Below are positions 7,690 to 15,554 of a stretch of DNA of 64,000 nt, one piece after another (the first letter of the stretch is position 1; every line of letters starts with the position of its first letter). The DNA is from Bacteroidota bacterium (GTDB taxonomy: Bacteria > Bacteroidota > Bacteroidia > Bacteroidales > FEN-979). A model generated the notes under the pieces. The model was not told where the DNA came from. It searched no databases and was given only the letters and a program-made list of their open reading frames with translations. Both the position numbers and the translations under genes were made by a program. The DNA is taken from positions 124,001-188,000 of the forward strand of contig JAPLDL010000019.1 in NCBI GenBank assembly GCA_026391735.1. Reading direction: 5' to 3'.

Positions 7690-8379
7690 ATGTTTAAAGA
7701 AAACAACCTTCAGTTAGATCTGATCAAGCCTCTTCCGGGCCTCGATTGCGGCGCATGCGGTTTCCGTACATGTGAACTTTTCAGCAACCACCTGGCCAAG
7801 AACCCCCCTGACATTAAACTTTGCATCCATATTGAAAGCAGGAAACCGCAGGCTTCAGACCCGGTGGCCTGCCTAAGCTGCCATCATGCCGGCCTTGGTG
7901 AGAAACTAGGCTGGAAAGACAACCTGAAAAGAGAGTTTGATTTCATACTCGATTCATTTGATAATGAACCAGGCCCCCGTGAAACGATTCTTCCTTATAA
8001 TCCGGCCCTGGTGAAGGACCTGGGAGTAAAAAAGGATGACATTATGATTGGCCGTCCCATGGGAATGTCATGCGGATGCCCTGTTACCCATTGCGGTGTT
8101 GTGACCAGTGTTGATGCACGGAATGGGGTTATAAACTGGTGTGTAACTGGTCCATTAAAGCCCCGATTACAGGGTTTTATCGATATTGGTTATTATGTCG
8201 CCCAGGGTTATGAAGGACTCATTAAAGAAACCAATGTTGATATTAAACTTGGCATGCGCTACTGGTTCCTGCCGCGACGATGCATGCTGCAGTGGAGGCA
8301 TAGCGGGCTTGTCAATGCCGTCACAAAACTGAAAGACGGAGGTTTCAAAGTGAGGATTGAAGGATTATTTATCGGATAA
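7690..8379 (+). CDS. FeS-domain (PF04060-like) iron-sulfur protein
   Basis: This 229 aa soluble protein begins with a four-cysteine motif, C20-x2-C23-x4-C28-x16-C45 (LDCGACGFRTC). That is the spacing of the FeS domain found in RnfB and in corrinoid iron-sulfur proteins, where it binds [4Fe-4S]. A second pair, ACLSCHH, is at 61-64, and MSCGCPVTHCG near 130-141 adds three more cysteines. The C-terminal half (about 120-229) is a compact domain with YWFLPRRCMLQWRHSG that I do not recognise. It follows the cysteine desulfurase by 51 bp. A role as scaffold, carrier or electron donor for the cassette is inferred. A structured RNA-like region and a terminator follow. Confidence 0.82.
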   Translation: MFKENNLQLDLIKPLPGLDCGACGFRTCELFSNHLAKNPPDIKLCIHIESRKPQASDPVACLSCHHAGLGEKLGWKDNLKREFDFILDSFDNEPGPRETILPYNPALVKDLGVKKDDIMIGRPMGMSCGCPVTHCGVVTSVDARNGVINWCVTGPLKPRLQGFIDIGYYVAQGYEGLIKETNVDIKLGMRYWFLPRRCMLQWRHSGLVNAVTKLKDGGFKVRIEGLFIG

Positions 8380-8386
8380 TTCCGGG

Positions 8387-8462
8387 TCTCGCTTGAGACA
8401 ATTAAATCCCTAGTTACCATGTATCTAGCTCAGCCGGTATGCTGAGAACATGGGCTGCGAGA
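8387..8462 (+). ncRNA. Candidate structured RNA (nested three-stem fold)
   Basis: Three nested pairings are visible. TCTCGC (8387-8392) pairs with GCGAGA (8457-8462). CCATGT (8417-8422) pairs with ACATGG (8448-8453). CTCAGC (8429-8434) pairs with GCTGAG (8441-8446) around a CGGTAT loop. TAGCTCAGCCGG in the apical part also resembles a tRNA D-arm/A-box, but no anticodon or T-arm follows. A strong terminator begins 18 bases later. It could be a riboswitch-like attenuator, a small RNA, or a 3' UTR fold of the FeS gene. No named RNA family is recognised. Confidence 0.4.
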
Positions 8463-8479
8463 AAAATCCTTAAGCCTTT

Positions 8480-8506
8480 CTGCCTGTATATTCAGGCAGT
8501 TTTTTT
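8480..8506 (+). terminator. Intrinsic terminator
   Basis: CTGCCTG (8480-8486) and CAGGCAG (8493-8499) form a perfect 7-bp stem with a 6-base loop, followed directly by seven T (8500-8506). This is a textbook Rho-independent terminator. It should end the ABC/GTPase/NifS/FeS transcript, or act as the expression platform of the RNA-like fold just upstream. Confidence 0.85.
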
Positions 8507-8513
8507 ACTTTTG
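8506..8513 (+). promoter_or_regulatory. Candidate -7 box for the T9SS cargo gene
   Basis: TACTTTTG matches TAnnTTTG exactly and overlaps the end of the terminator T-run. No good TTTG is seen 17-23 bp upstream, because the terminator stem occupies that place. If used, transcription would start near 8520 and the 8527-8568 hairpin would lie in the leader. Confidence 0.3.
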
Positions 8514-8526
8514 CACCATACCAGGG

Positions 8527-8568
8527 GGTCTATTCTCTGATTACCTTCGGGTCAAAGGTTGATAGACC
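8527..8568 (+). promoter_or_regulatory. Leader hairpin upstream of the T9SS cargo gene
   Basis: GGTCTAT (8527-8533) pairs perfectly with ATAGACC (8562-8568). Inside it ACCTT (8543-8547) pairs with AAGGT (8555-8559). The fold ends 26 bases before the ATG at 8595 and has no T-run, so it is more likely an mRNA leader structure than a terminator. Confidence 0.4.
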
Positions 8569-8594
8569 GTTTAAAAACTTCTAATCTCTCCACC

Positions 8595-9920
8595 ATGAAA
8601 TTGAAAAATTTACTTCTGCTTGCTTTGACTATTCTGCTACTGCCATCCTGGAAACCTGCCTATACTCAGACAGGACCTTATGTAAAACAGGTACTGACTT
8701 CCAACTCGGGTAAATTTGAGTATCTTCCTCCCTATACCGATTATGTACTTCTTGAATCTTATAATCCCGAGAACAGCCAGATCGATAAATTCGGAGTGAT
8801 ATATACCCAATCCGCACAATCTATCCTGATAAGCGGGCGTTTCGGTTTCTTTACTGCCCAGGATTCAATTATAAAGTATGATCTGTACACATTTGAGCGC
8901 AAAGCCGCTATTGCCGATTCAGGTTTGAACAGGCTTGCCATGTACAAGGGTAAATTACTTGTTTCGAAACAGTATCCGAACCAGCAATATTTTCTTGAAG
9001 TCCTCGATACTTCAAACCTGAGCCTTATTGCAAAAGTCCCGGGAATTTCAGGCGACTGCGGAGGTATATGCGAGGTGAATGATACAGTTTATGTTGCAGT
9101 TAACGGTGGTTATATGGGCACCGAAGGCAAACTTGCTGTTGTTGACCCGGGTTCCTGGACATTGAAAGCAGAAGTGAATTTTGGTCATGAAGCTATTGGA
9201 ATATGGGACCTTTATGTCTATAACGGCAATATATTCACAGTGAACAAAACCCCATACGGAGTTTCGGATACCGGAAGCATAACCATATATACTCCTTCAA
9301 CCCGTACTTTTACCAATATCTTTCTACCATACAGGGTGGCGGCAGGTTCGGGAATTAAAGACAGCCTTCTGTATTTGGGATTAAACTATGGGATTGGTTC
9401 CTTCAATCTGAACACACAGGCCGTTTCAAAACCGGTGATTTTGGCTGATCCTGGTTCTTCGGTGTATACCTATATACTTTCATCCGCAATCGATACTCTT
9501 AACGAAAGGTTATATGTCAATATTGGGGATTATGTAAGTAACGGCAGATGCCAGGTAACTTCGTTCAGCGGCGATTCCATAACATCATACCGCACCGGAA
9601 TTTCATCTGATGCCATCGCTGTAGACACAAGAGTACATTCATCAGGGATCAATGATGGTAAGGGCCTGCAGGTGTCTGCTTTTCTGTTCCCGAATCCCGT
9701 TCAGGATGTGTTGAAGGTAAGGTTTACAGGAAATGTCCAGCTTACCACTGTTAAAGTGATGGATATAAGCGGCAGGGAGGTTTTAACCTTTAAACCGGGA
9801 ATATCACCCGATACTGATTTTGAGTTCAACGTGAGCGGTTTGACCCAGGGTTTGTATTACCTCGTCCTTAGCAGTCCCGAAGGCCGAATTGTAAAACCCT
9901 TTGCAGTCAGCAGGCCTTAA
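8595..9920 (+). CDS. Secreted beta-propeller-like protein with T9SS type A sorting domain
   Basis: The chosen ATG (8595) gives MKLKNLLLLALTILLLPS, a clean Sec signal peptide; the ORF-track start 36 bp earlier precedes it with polar residues. The middle (about 40-350) has repeated strands of the form TVYVAVNGG, LAVVDPGSWTLKAEVNFG and VYNGNIFTVNKTP. This is typical of YncE/DUF5074-like beta propellers, which often sit beside surface nutrient uptake systems. The last 80 residues (AFLFPNPVQDVLKVRF ... MDISGREVL ... LTQGLYYLVL) are a type A T9SS C-terminal domain, so the protein should cross the outer membrane and be surface-attached or released. The ligand is unknown. Its stop overlaps the convergent GH20 gene by 4 bp. 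Confidence 0.82.
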   Translation: MKLKNLLLLALTILLLPSWKPAYTQTGPYVKQVLTSNSGKFEYLPPYTDYVLLESYNPENSQIDKFGVIYTQSAQSILISGRFGFFTAQDSIIKYDLYTFERKAAIADSGLNRLAMYKGKLLVSKQYPNQQYFLEVLDTSNLSLIAKVPGISGDCGGICEVNDTVYVAVNGGYMGTEGKLAVVDPGSWTLKAEVNFGHEAIGIWDLYVYNGNIFTVNKTPYGVSDTGSITIYTPSTRTFTNIFLPYRVAAGSGIKDSLLYLGLNYGIGSFNLNTQAVSKPVILADPGSSVYTYILSSAIDTLNERLYVNIGDYVSNGRCQVTSFSGDSITSYRTGISSDAIAVDTRVHSSGINDGKGLQVSAFLFPNPVQDVLKVRFTGNVQLTTVKVMDISGREVLTFKPGISPDTDFEFNVSGLTQGLYYLVLSSPEGRIVKPFAVSRP

Positions 9921-12277
9921 TAAACCACTATTTCATCGGCAAAGATCCAGCTGGGTTCGCCTGCACCTTCATGCCATGCAGGGCATACCCCGTAATTCTT
10001 TGCAGTCACTCTCAGGTACCTTGCCGGCGTGGCAGGAAAAGCCTGAGTAAATGGCTGGATAAATGCCGTTTCTTCCTTTGGGGAAACCGTATTCAATACC
10101 TGATTGACCGAATGCCACTTTTTGCCATCCGAAGAAAGGGAATATTCCACAAATTTCGGCAGAAAGATCCATGCTTTCTGATTCTGAAGCATGGTCAGCA
10201 TAACCGATGTTACGGGAATATCCTTGCCAAAATCAATAATCACATCAAGGTCATTGCCAAGGTATCCCTGCCATAAACCATCATGATGATCTTTACTCCC
10301 TCTTAACCCGTCAATCAGCGCAGTTTGTCCGCCTGCAGGATATCTCTCCGAGCATTTGGTTTTATAAATGATCTTCTTGCCTACCGCAAAATGGAAAAGG
10401 AAATTGCGTTCGCTTAGCTTCTCTTTGAGTTTGCCATCTGAGAAGATACCTGCTTTGATTACAACAGTACCGCTGATATCAATCGGATCAGTATAGACTG
10501 CGGATTTCGTGCTGGGATTTTTACCATCAAGGGTATAATAAATCGGGAACCCGGGCTGCTCCGATGAAAGAACGACCTTCACCTTCCCTGTTTTCTTATC
10601 GAATAAGGTGTTAATGTCAGCTTTAAAGGAACCTGGGGAATAGGTGACTTTCATGAAATCAAGTTTCTTGAGATGGACATTCAGCCTGGTCCTGAATTCC
10701 ACGAAATTCCGGGCGGTCTTCGGGGACCAGTCCACCTCGGCAAGGGCTATCATACGTGGCAGAGCCATATACTCTACCTGTTTTACCGAGGGTATGAATT
10801 CGGTCCACACATTTCCCTGGGCTCCAAGAATATGTTTTTGCTCATCTTGAGTAAGTTCTTCAGGAACAGGTTCATAGGAATATACTTTTTTCAGGGTCAG
10901 AAACCCTCCGATTGCTTTGGGTTCCGTCTCCGGGTCAGCCTGGTAATGGTCAAAGTAACAGTAATCACCCGGAGTCATAATAGCATCATGCCCCTGCCTG
11001 GCAGCAGCTATTCCGCCTTCCACTCCCCGCCATGACATCACCGTTGCCTCGGGAGCAATACCGCCATCGAGGATCTCATCCCATCCGATAAGCCTGCGGT
11101 TTTTTGAAAGGATGAATTTTTCTATTCGTTTAATAAAATAACTCTGCAACTCCTTTTCGTCTTTCAGGCCTTCGGCTTTGATCCTGTCCTGGCATTTCTT
11201 ACAGGTCTTCCAGTTTGTTTTATCCGCTTCGTCTCCGCCAATGTGAATGTATCTTGATGGGAAAAGCTCCATGACCTCAGTCAGTACATTCTCAAGAAAA
11301 GTAAATACAGAATCGTTCCCAGCGCACAAAATATCTTTATTGGGCCAGTAAGTTCCCGGAGGTACAGTAAACGGACCACCTGTGCAAGAAAGTTCAGGAT
11401 AGGCTGCAAGAACTTCAACCGAGTGTGCCGGCATTTCAATTTCGGGGATGATTGTTACATACCGGCTGGCAGCATATTGCACGATCTCGCGGATTTCATC
11501 CTGAGAATAAAAACCTCCATAAGTAGCAGTTTCTCCCGGTTTCTGCCTGGCCCTTGTGTCCCATGGTTCATTTTCATGGTCGACCCTCCAGGCTCCGATG
11601 CTGGTGAGCTTAGGATATTTTTTGATCTCAATGCGCCAACCATTATCATCGGTCAGATGCCAGTGAAAAACATTCATCTTATACATCGCGATCAGGTCAA
11701 TATATTGCTTGATGAATTCTTTAGGAAAAAAATGACGGGAAACATCCAGGTGCATCCCGCGATAAGCAAACCTCGGATGGTCCTTGATTTCAATGCAGGG
11801 GATACTCAATTTCAGAGATTCAGATCCGTTCTTCCCTGAATATACCTCCGGAGGAAAAAGCTGAATGAGGCTTTGCATTCCATAAAACAACCCGGAACCG
11901 CAAGGAGCTTCAACAATGATTTGTTCTGGAGATACTGTTAAGATATATCCTTCAGCCGGAATTTTCCCTTTATTGGTTAGTCTGAATACTACGGCATTTT
12001 TTATGTTCCTGATATCTGCTGGTTCTTCAAGGACGTTCAGTCCCGTTAACCCGGCCTTCTCCAGGAGTTGTTTGATAAATCCTGCTACCGGTCCGGTTTC
12101 CTTGTCGACAGAATGGATATAAAATGTGGTTCCCCGGTTAAATTCGAAAGTCCCGGGCTTCATCTTCAGGGAAAAAGGTTTAGGGATGATGGTCGTTTCG
12201 TTCTGGGCAGGAGCTTTTACAGCAATAATACAAACCAGTGAAAAGAAAAACAGTAATTCGAATGATTTTTTGTACAT
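9917..12277 (-). CDS. Beta-N-acetylhexosaminidase, GH20
   Basis: The enzyme removes terminal GlcNAc or GalNAc from glycans by substrate-assisted catalysis. A signal peptide (FELLFFFSLVCIIAVKAPAQ) precedes a GH20b-like domain (about 30-155). The TIM barrel follows, with FHWHLTDDNGWRIEIKKYP near residue 205 and the catalytic Asp-Glu pair in HIGGDEADKTNW near 345. GWDEILDGG and SWRGVEGG line the active site. After about residue 540 come a CHB_HEX-like strand segment (YYTLDGKNPSTKSAVY) and a discoidin-like module (about 640-786) that may bind carbohydrate. No T9SS domain is present, so a periplasmic location is likely. It is last in an apparent operon with the NahK-like kinase (10 bp gap) and cutC. 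Confidence 0.95.
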   Translation of the reverse strand: MYKKSFELLFFFSLVCIIAVKAPAQNETTIIPKPFSLKMKPGTFEFNRGTTFYIHSVDKETGPVAGFIKQLLEKAGLTGLNVLEEPADIRNIKNAVVFRLTNKGKIPAEGYILTVSPEQIIVEAPCGSGLFYGMQSLIQLFPPEVYSGKNGSESLKLSIPCIEIKDHPRFAYRGMHLDVSRHFFPKEFIKQYIDLIAMYKMNVFHWHLTDDNGWRIEIKKYPKLTSIGAWRVDHENEPWDTRARQKPGETATYGGFYSQDEIREIVQYAASRYVTIIPEIEMPAHSVEVLAAYPELSCTGGPFTVPPGTYWPNKDILCAGNDSVFTFLENVLTEVMELFPSRYIHIGGDEADKTNWKTCKKCQDRIKAEGLKDEKELQSYFIKRIEKFILSKNRRLIGWDEILDGGIAPEATVMSWRGVEGGIAAARQGHDAIMTPGDYCYFDHYQADPETEPKAIGGFLTLKKVYSYEPVPEELTQDEQKHILGAQGNVWTEFIPSVKQVEYMALPRMIALAEVDWSPKTARNFVEFRTRLNVHLKKLDFMKVTYSPGSFKADINTLFDKKTGKVKVVLSSEQPGFPIYYTLDGKNPSTKSAVYTDPIDISGTVVIKAGIFSDGKLKEKLSERNFLFHFAVGKKIIYKTKCSERYPAGGQTALIDGLRGSKDHHDGLWQGYLGNDLDVIIDFGKDIPVTSVMLTMLQNQKAWIFLPKFVEYSLSSDGKKWHSVNQVLNTVSPKEETAFIQPFTQAFPATPARYLRVTAKNYGVCPAWHEGAGEPSWIFADEIVVY

Positions 12278-12287
12278 AAATGTTTCT

Positions 12288-13388
12288 TCAGAAGGTTAAT
12301 TTACAAAGATCAGAAATTATTTTTTTCATGGAGTCGGTATTTTCCTCCATTGATTGTAATAGCCTGAACTGAGCCCTGGCCCTTTGCAGGTTATGACCCG
12401 GGAACCGGATCTTGTAATAAGTGTCTCCGGCCAGGAAGTCAGTGAGGAATCTTAACCCTATGATGAAGGTCATAAAACGGGCTGAAAAGGCAAGGTGGGC
12501 TTTCTCATCATGAGTAAGGATGTCACCTGCAGTTTCAAGAAATCCTTTACTGTATGAGCTGAAAAGTTCCAGGTCGATAGTTATTTTCTGAAGCTCACTT
12601 TCATCCTCGGCTGCAGTATTTGCACCGGTACGGATTGCATCTCCGAAATCATAAAGGCTGTAACCGGGCATTACCGTATCCAGGTCAACAATGCAGATCG
12701 CCTTGTTGTTGCTGTTGAAAAGAATGTTGTTAAATTTCGTGTCATTATGAGTGACTCTTAAAGGGAGCCGTCCCGACCTCCCTAACCTGAGGATAGTGTG
12801 CATCTCATCTGCCCGGTCTTCAATAAATGAAATCTCCGCGACTGTTTCTCCGACTCTTCCGCAAGGGTCTTCTGACCGGATTTTACGGAAAGCTTCCAGT
12901 CTCGTTTCTATATTGTGAAAATTCTTCAATGTTTCCTCAAGGCTTTTTGCCTCCATACCTGAAGTGAGGTTGAGGAATAAGCCGAATGCTTTTCCGCCTT
13001 CATAGGCAAGCATTGGACCCGGAACGAGGTCAAAGCTCCTGCTACCCTTGATGAAATTATACATCCTCCAGAAATTCCCTTCACTATCCTTATAAAAGAA
13101 ACCAGAACTGCATGCAGGGATCAGATGAAGTTCGGCAAATGGGATTCCTGCTTCAGAAGAGTATATCTTCTCCGAAATATACTTTGTGACCTTTAGAATA
13201 TTATCGGTAAGAAGTGTAATATCGGTAAAGATATGATGGTTGATCCTTTGCAGGAGGTAATCAGGGGAAGATTCCGGCGACATTGAAATGCAGTAAGAGT
13301 CGTTAATGTGTCCTGAACCAAAATGTTCATAGCTTATGGGTATACCACCAATCCGGAATTCTTTTGCTATTTTAAGAATATCAATCAT
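12288..13388 (-). CDS. APH-family sugar kinase, NahK-like
   Basis: This 366 aa cytoplasmic protein has the aminoglycoside/choline kinase fold. THNDTKFNNILF near residue 210 is the catalytic loop (HxDxxxxN), and VDLDTVMPGYSLYDFGDAIR holds the metal-binding Asp. These match N-acetylhexosamine 1-kinase (NahK) relatives, which phosphorylate GlcNAc/GalNAc at C1 for salvage. Bacteroidota homologues are often mislabelled 'mucin desulfatase'. Its place between a hexosaminidase and CutC supports phosphorylation of HexNAc released by the GH20 enzyme, but the substrate is inferred. Antibiotic resistance is not suggested by context. Confidence 0.78.
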   Translation of the reverse strand: MIDILKIAKEFRIGGIPISYEHFGSGHINDSYCISMSPESSPDYLLQRINHHIFTDITLLTDNILKVTKYISEKIYSSEAGIPFAELHLIPACSSGFFYKDSEGNFWRMYNFIKGSRSFDLVPGPMLAYEGGKAFGLFLNLTSGMEAKSLEETLKNFHNIETRLEAFRKIRSEDPCGRVGETVAEISFIEDRADEMHTILRLGRSGRLPLRVTHNDTKFNNILFNSNNKAICIVDLDTVMPGYSLYDFGDAIRTGANTAAEDESELQKITIDLELFSSYSKGFLETAGDILTHDEKAHLAFSARFMTFIIGLRFLTDFLAGDTYYKIRFPGHNLQRARAQFRLLQSMEENTDSMKKIISDLCKLTF

Positions 13389-13421
13389 GTTATTTTGTGA
13401 TGGTGTGAGCTAGTGACGGAT

Positions 13422-14162
13422 TCAGCTGTTTAATATTTCCTTTGCTCTCCTTATTCTTTCCTGGTCGACGACTTCGTGAACGTATTCCTGAAATTCGGGT
13501 TTCCCCATTCTGACTTCCTCCCTCATAAACTTCATTTTACTGGGAACCGGCCTGGTAAGGTACATGTGAAACTCTGAAGCCCCTGTGGATTTAATAACTT
13601 CACTAAGGTTATGTTCTTTTATACCGTGACCCGGCATGACCGTAATTCGGCTCCCGGCATATCGTATCAGCTTGTGTATGAGGTCAGCACCAATCAGAGC
13701 GTTGTCACTCTGCCCTGAGGTCAAAACCCGGTCGATATTAATAAGCATCAGATCATCCAATGCTTTGAAAGGATCAGTAGTCATATCGAACGCCCTGTGG
13801 CAGGTAACTTGCATGGGCCTTGCAATTTCGGTCAGTATACCCATACGTGAGACATCCACATTGCCGTCGGGCAGGAGGACCCCGAAAACCACACCATCGG
13901 CACCCAGTTTCTTTGCAGTTTGAATATCATGTTTCATGATCTCAAATTCTTCGTCGCTGTACAAAAAATCAGCTCCCCTGGGCCGAATCATCACCATGAG
14001 AGGGATTTGCAGTTTTTGCCTGGTAAATAGGATGGTCCCGGCAGAAGGTGTACAACCCCCTTCCATCATGTTCTCACAAAGTTCAATACGATCAGCGCCC
14101 CCATCCCTGGCCGATATCGCCGAGACGGACGAATTGACGCAGGCTTCAAGTATTTTTTTCAT
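13422..14162 (-). CDS. cutC: CutC-family TIM-barrel protein
   Basis: This 246 aa protein is typical of the family. The N-terminus KKILEACVNSSVSAISARDGGADRIELCE has the CutC start. GGCTPSAGTI, MIRPRGADFLYSDEEFEIM, DGVVFGVLLPDGNVD, CHRAFDMTTDP and LTSGQSDNALIG are the conserved barrel motifs. CutC was first linked to copper tolerance, but its fold is that of an enzyme and its reaction is unknown. Here it heads an apparent operon with a NahK-like kinase (33 bp) and a GH20 hexosaminidase, which argues for a job in sugar metabolism rather than copper handling. That functional suggestion is an inference from context. Confidence 0.92.
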   Translation of the reverse strand: MKKILEACVNSSVSAISARDGGADRIELCENMMEGGCTPSAGTILFTRQKLQIPLMVMIRPRGADFLYSDEEFEIMKHDIQTAKKLGADGVVFGVLLPDGNVDVSRMGILTEIARPMQVTCHRAFDMTTDPFKALDDLMLINIDRVLTSGQSDNALIGADLIHKLIRYAGSRITVMPGHGIKEHNLSEVIKSTGASEFHMYLTRPVPSKMKFMREEVRMGKPEFQEYVHEVVDQERIRRAKEILNS

Positions 14163-14231
14163 GAATGGTAAATCTCCCGGGCTGAAAGCCCGAATTGGTA
14201 TGCAAAGATAGAATTATGACCAGAATTAACA

Positions 14232-15221
14232 TTAAAACCATCTGCTTAACCCCATCCCTTCAGTACAATTCCTGCAGATATCTATGGTTTTCCTTCCCTT
14301 CAGGATCATTCGGCGGAAATCTTTATACTTAGGGCCTTTCCAGATCTCCCTGAAGCTGTTATTTTTTATATCACCAAGCAGATGACTGGCATCTTTATCG
14401 AAACAACAGGGAACAATTTTACCGTCCCAGGTAACAACACAGCCAGTCCACATTCTGAAACAATGCCCTGGCAGCGTGTTTTTAATCCGGAATTGCCCCT
14501 TGCTTTTATACCTGCTAAATCTTCCTTCATCCGGCATAAGGGGATTACCGTTCTCAAAATCATAAAACTGGGCCGATTTGATCTCAACCCTGTTTCCTCC
14601 CCATTCAAGTCCTTTTTTACGGATATCCCTGATCTGGTGCTGGTTTGGTCTGAGGACAAGGAATTGTATTATGATCTCCGGAGTTCTGCTTCCTGCCCTT
14701 TGTTTAGCATCGGCAAGATTTTGTATCCCCTGGATCACAGTGTTCAGCGATCCACCTTTCCGGTAAGATTCATAAGCCTGCTGGTCTGTTCCATCAACTG
14801 AGATTATCAGACGGTTGAGACCAGATGCAACTGTTGATGCAGCATTCAAGCCGCCAAGAAAATGGCCGTTGGTAGATGAACTTACATAAATCCCTTTTGA
14901 ACGGGCATAATCAATGAAGCTAAAAAGAAGGGAATTCATATAGGGCTCGCCCTGGAAATACAAGGTAAGCCATGAAAGTTCAGGAGAAAGAGCATCAATA
15001 ACCAAACGAAACAGTTTGAGGTCCATACTCCCTGAAGCCCGGCTGAGTTCTTTCATCCCGCTGGGGCATTCGGGACAATGAAGGTTACAATAATTAGTCG
15101 GTTCAATTGAAACTGTTGCAGGCATCCCGAAGTGAAAAGGGCGCCTTAAACAACGTGACAAAAGATATCCGAAAAGAAGTTTAATGAAGTTGAGGATCCT
15201 CGCAAAAATGAAACTTTTCAA
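14232..15221 (-). CDS. Radical SAM protein with SPASM domain
   Basis: This is a 329 aa enzyme. NYCNLHCPECPSG near residue 43 gives C-x3-C-x2-C for the SAM-binding [4Fe-4S] cluster. The barrel continues through LTLYFQGEPYMN and LIISVDGTDQQAYESYRKGG. The C-terminus holds a SPASM-type cysteine set: HCFRMWTGC, GKIVPCCFDKD, and DICRNC near 320, which would bind auxiliary clusters. SPASM proteins modify peptides or act on small molecules; no precursor peptide or partner is seen next door, so the substrate is unknown. The N-terminal 30 residues are hydrophobic and basic, possibly membrane-associated. It starts 12 bp after the coiled-coil gene at the end of the AI-2E set. Confidence 0.88.
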   Translation of the reverse strand: MKSFIFARILNFIKLLFGYLLSRCLRRPFHFGMPATVSIEPTNYCNLHCPECPSGMKELSRASGSMDLKLFRLVIDALSPELSWLTLYFQGEPYMNSLLFSFIDYARSKGIYVSSSTNGHFLGGLNAASTVASGLNRLIISVDGTDQQAYESYRKGGSLNTVIQGIQNLADAKQRAGSRTPEIIIQFLVLRPNQHQIRDIRKKGLEWGGNRVEIKSAQFYDFENGNPLMPDEGRFSRYKSKGQFRIKNTLPGHCFRMWTGCVVTWDGKIVPCCFDKDASHLLGDIKNNSFREIWKGPKYKDFRRMILKGRKTIDICRNCTEGMGLSRWF

Positions 15222-15233
15222 GGCGGCAAATGT

Positions 15234-15554
15234 TTATTCAGCCGGCTCAGCGTCCCCGGCCTCCTGTTTAGATTGCTGCTCCTGTTTTACTTTCTTTTTC
15301 TTTTTCCTTCTTGCCAGAAAGTCCTTGCTGATTGAAACTATCTTTCCAATCACCGATGTGGTGGTACTTACATCGTCAATAAGTGTTCCCAGGAGATTCT
15401 TGAACGACAACAAATGAACAAGGTTCTGGTAATTATATTTAATACCTTCTTCTCTCCTCACGATCTCCATCTGCAGTTTCTCCTTTTCGCGCTGCAGGTC
15501 TTCCAGCGAGTTGATATGATTCAGCCTGATCTTAAAGGGTTCGCTAGTTCTCAT
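15234..15554 (-). CDS. Small coiled-coil hypothetical protein
   Basis: This 106 aa protein has no family I can name. An N-terminal amphipathic helix (LEDLQREKEKLQMEIVRREEG) suggests a coiled coil. A mildly hydrophobic middle (LLGTLIDDVSTTTSVIGKIVSI) precedes a highly charged lysine-rich tail (RRKKKKKVKQEQQ). Its start overlaps the end of the holin-like gene by 11 bp, so it is translated with the AI-2E/YtxH/holin set. This gene order is familiar in Bacteroidota, where the last member tends to be uncharacterised. A role tied to those membrane proteins is inferred. Confidence 0.75.
   Translation of the reverse strand: MRTSEPFKIRLNHINSLEDLQREKEKLQMEIVRREEGIKYNYQNLVHLLSFKNLLGTLIDDVSTTTSVIGKIVSISKDFLARRKKKKKVKQEQQSKQEAGDAEPAE

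Noticed and set aside
8416-8454. A tRNA gene (TAGCTCAGCCGGTA looks like a D-arm / A-box).
   Set aside because: No anticodon arm, T-arm or acceptor stem of the right length follows; the region folds better as nested hairpins and is kept only as a structured RNA candidate.
12288-13388. Aminoglycoside resistance kinase.
   Set aside because: The fold is shared, but the motifs and the hexosaminidase/cutC context fit a sugar kinase of the NahK type.
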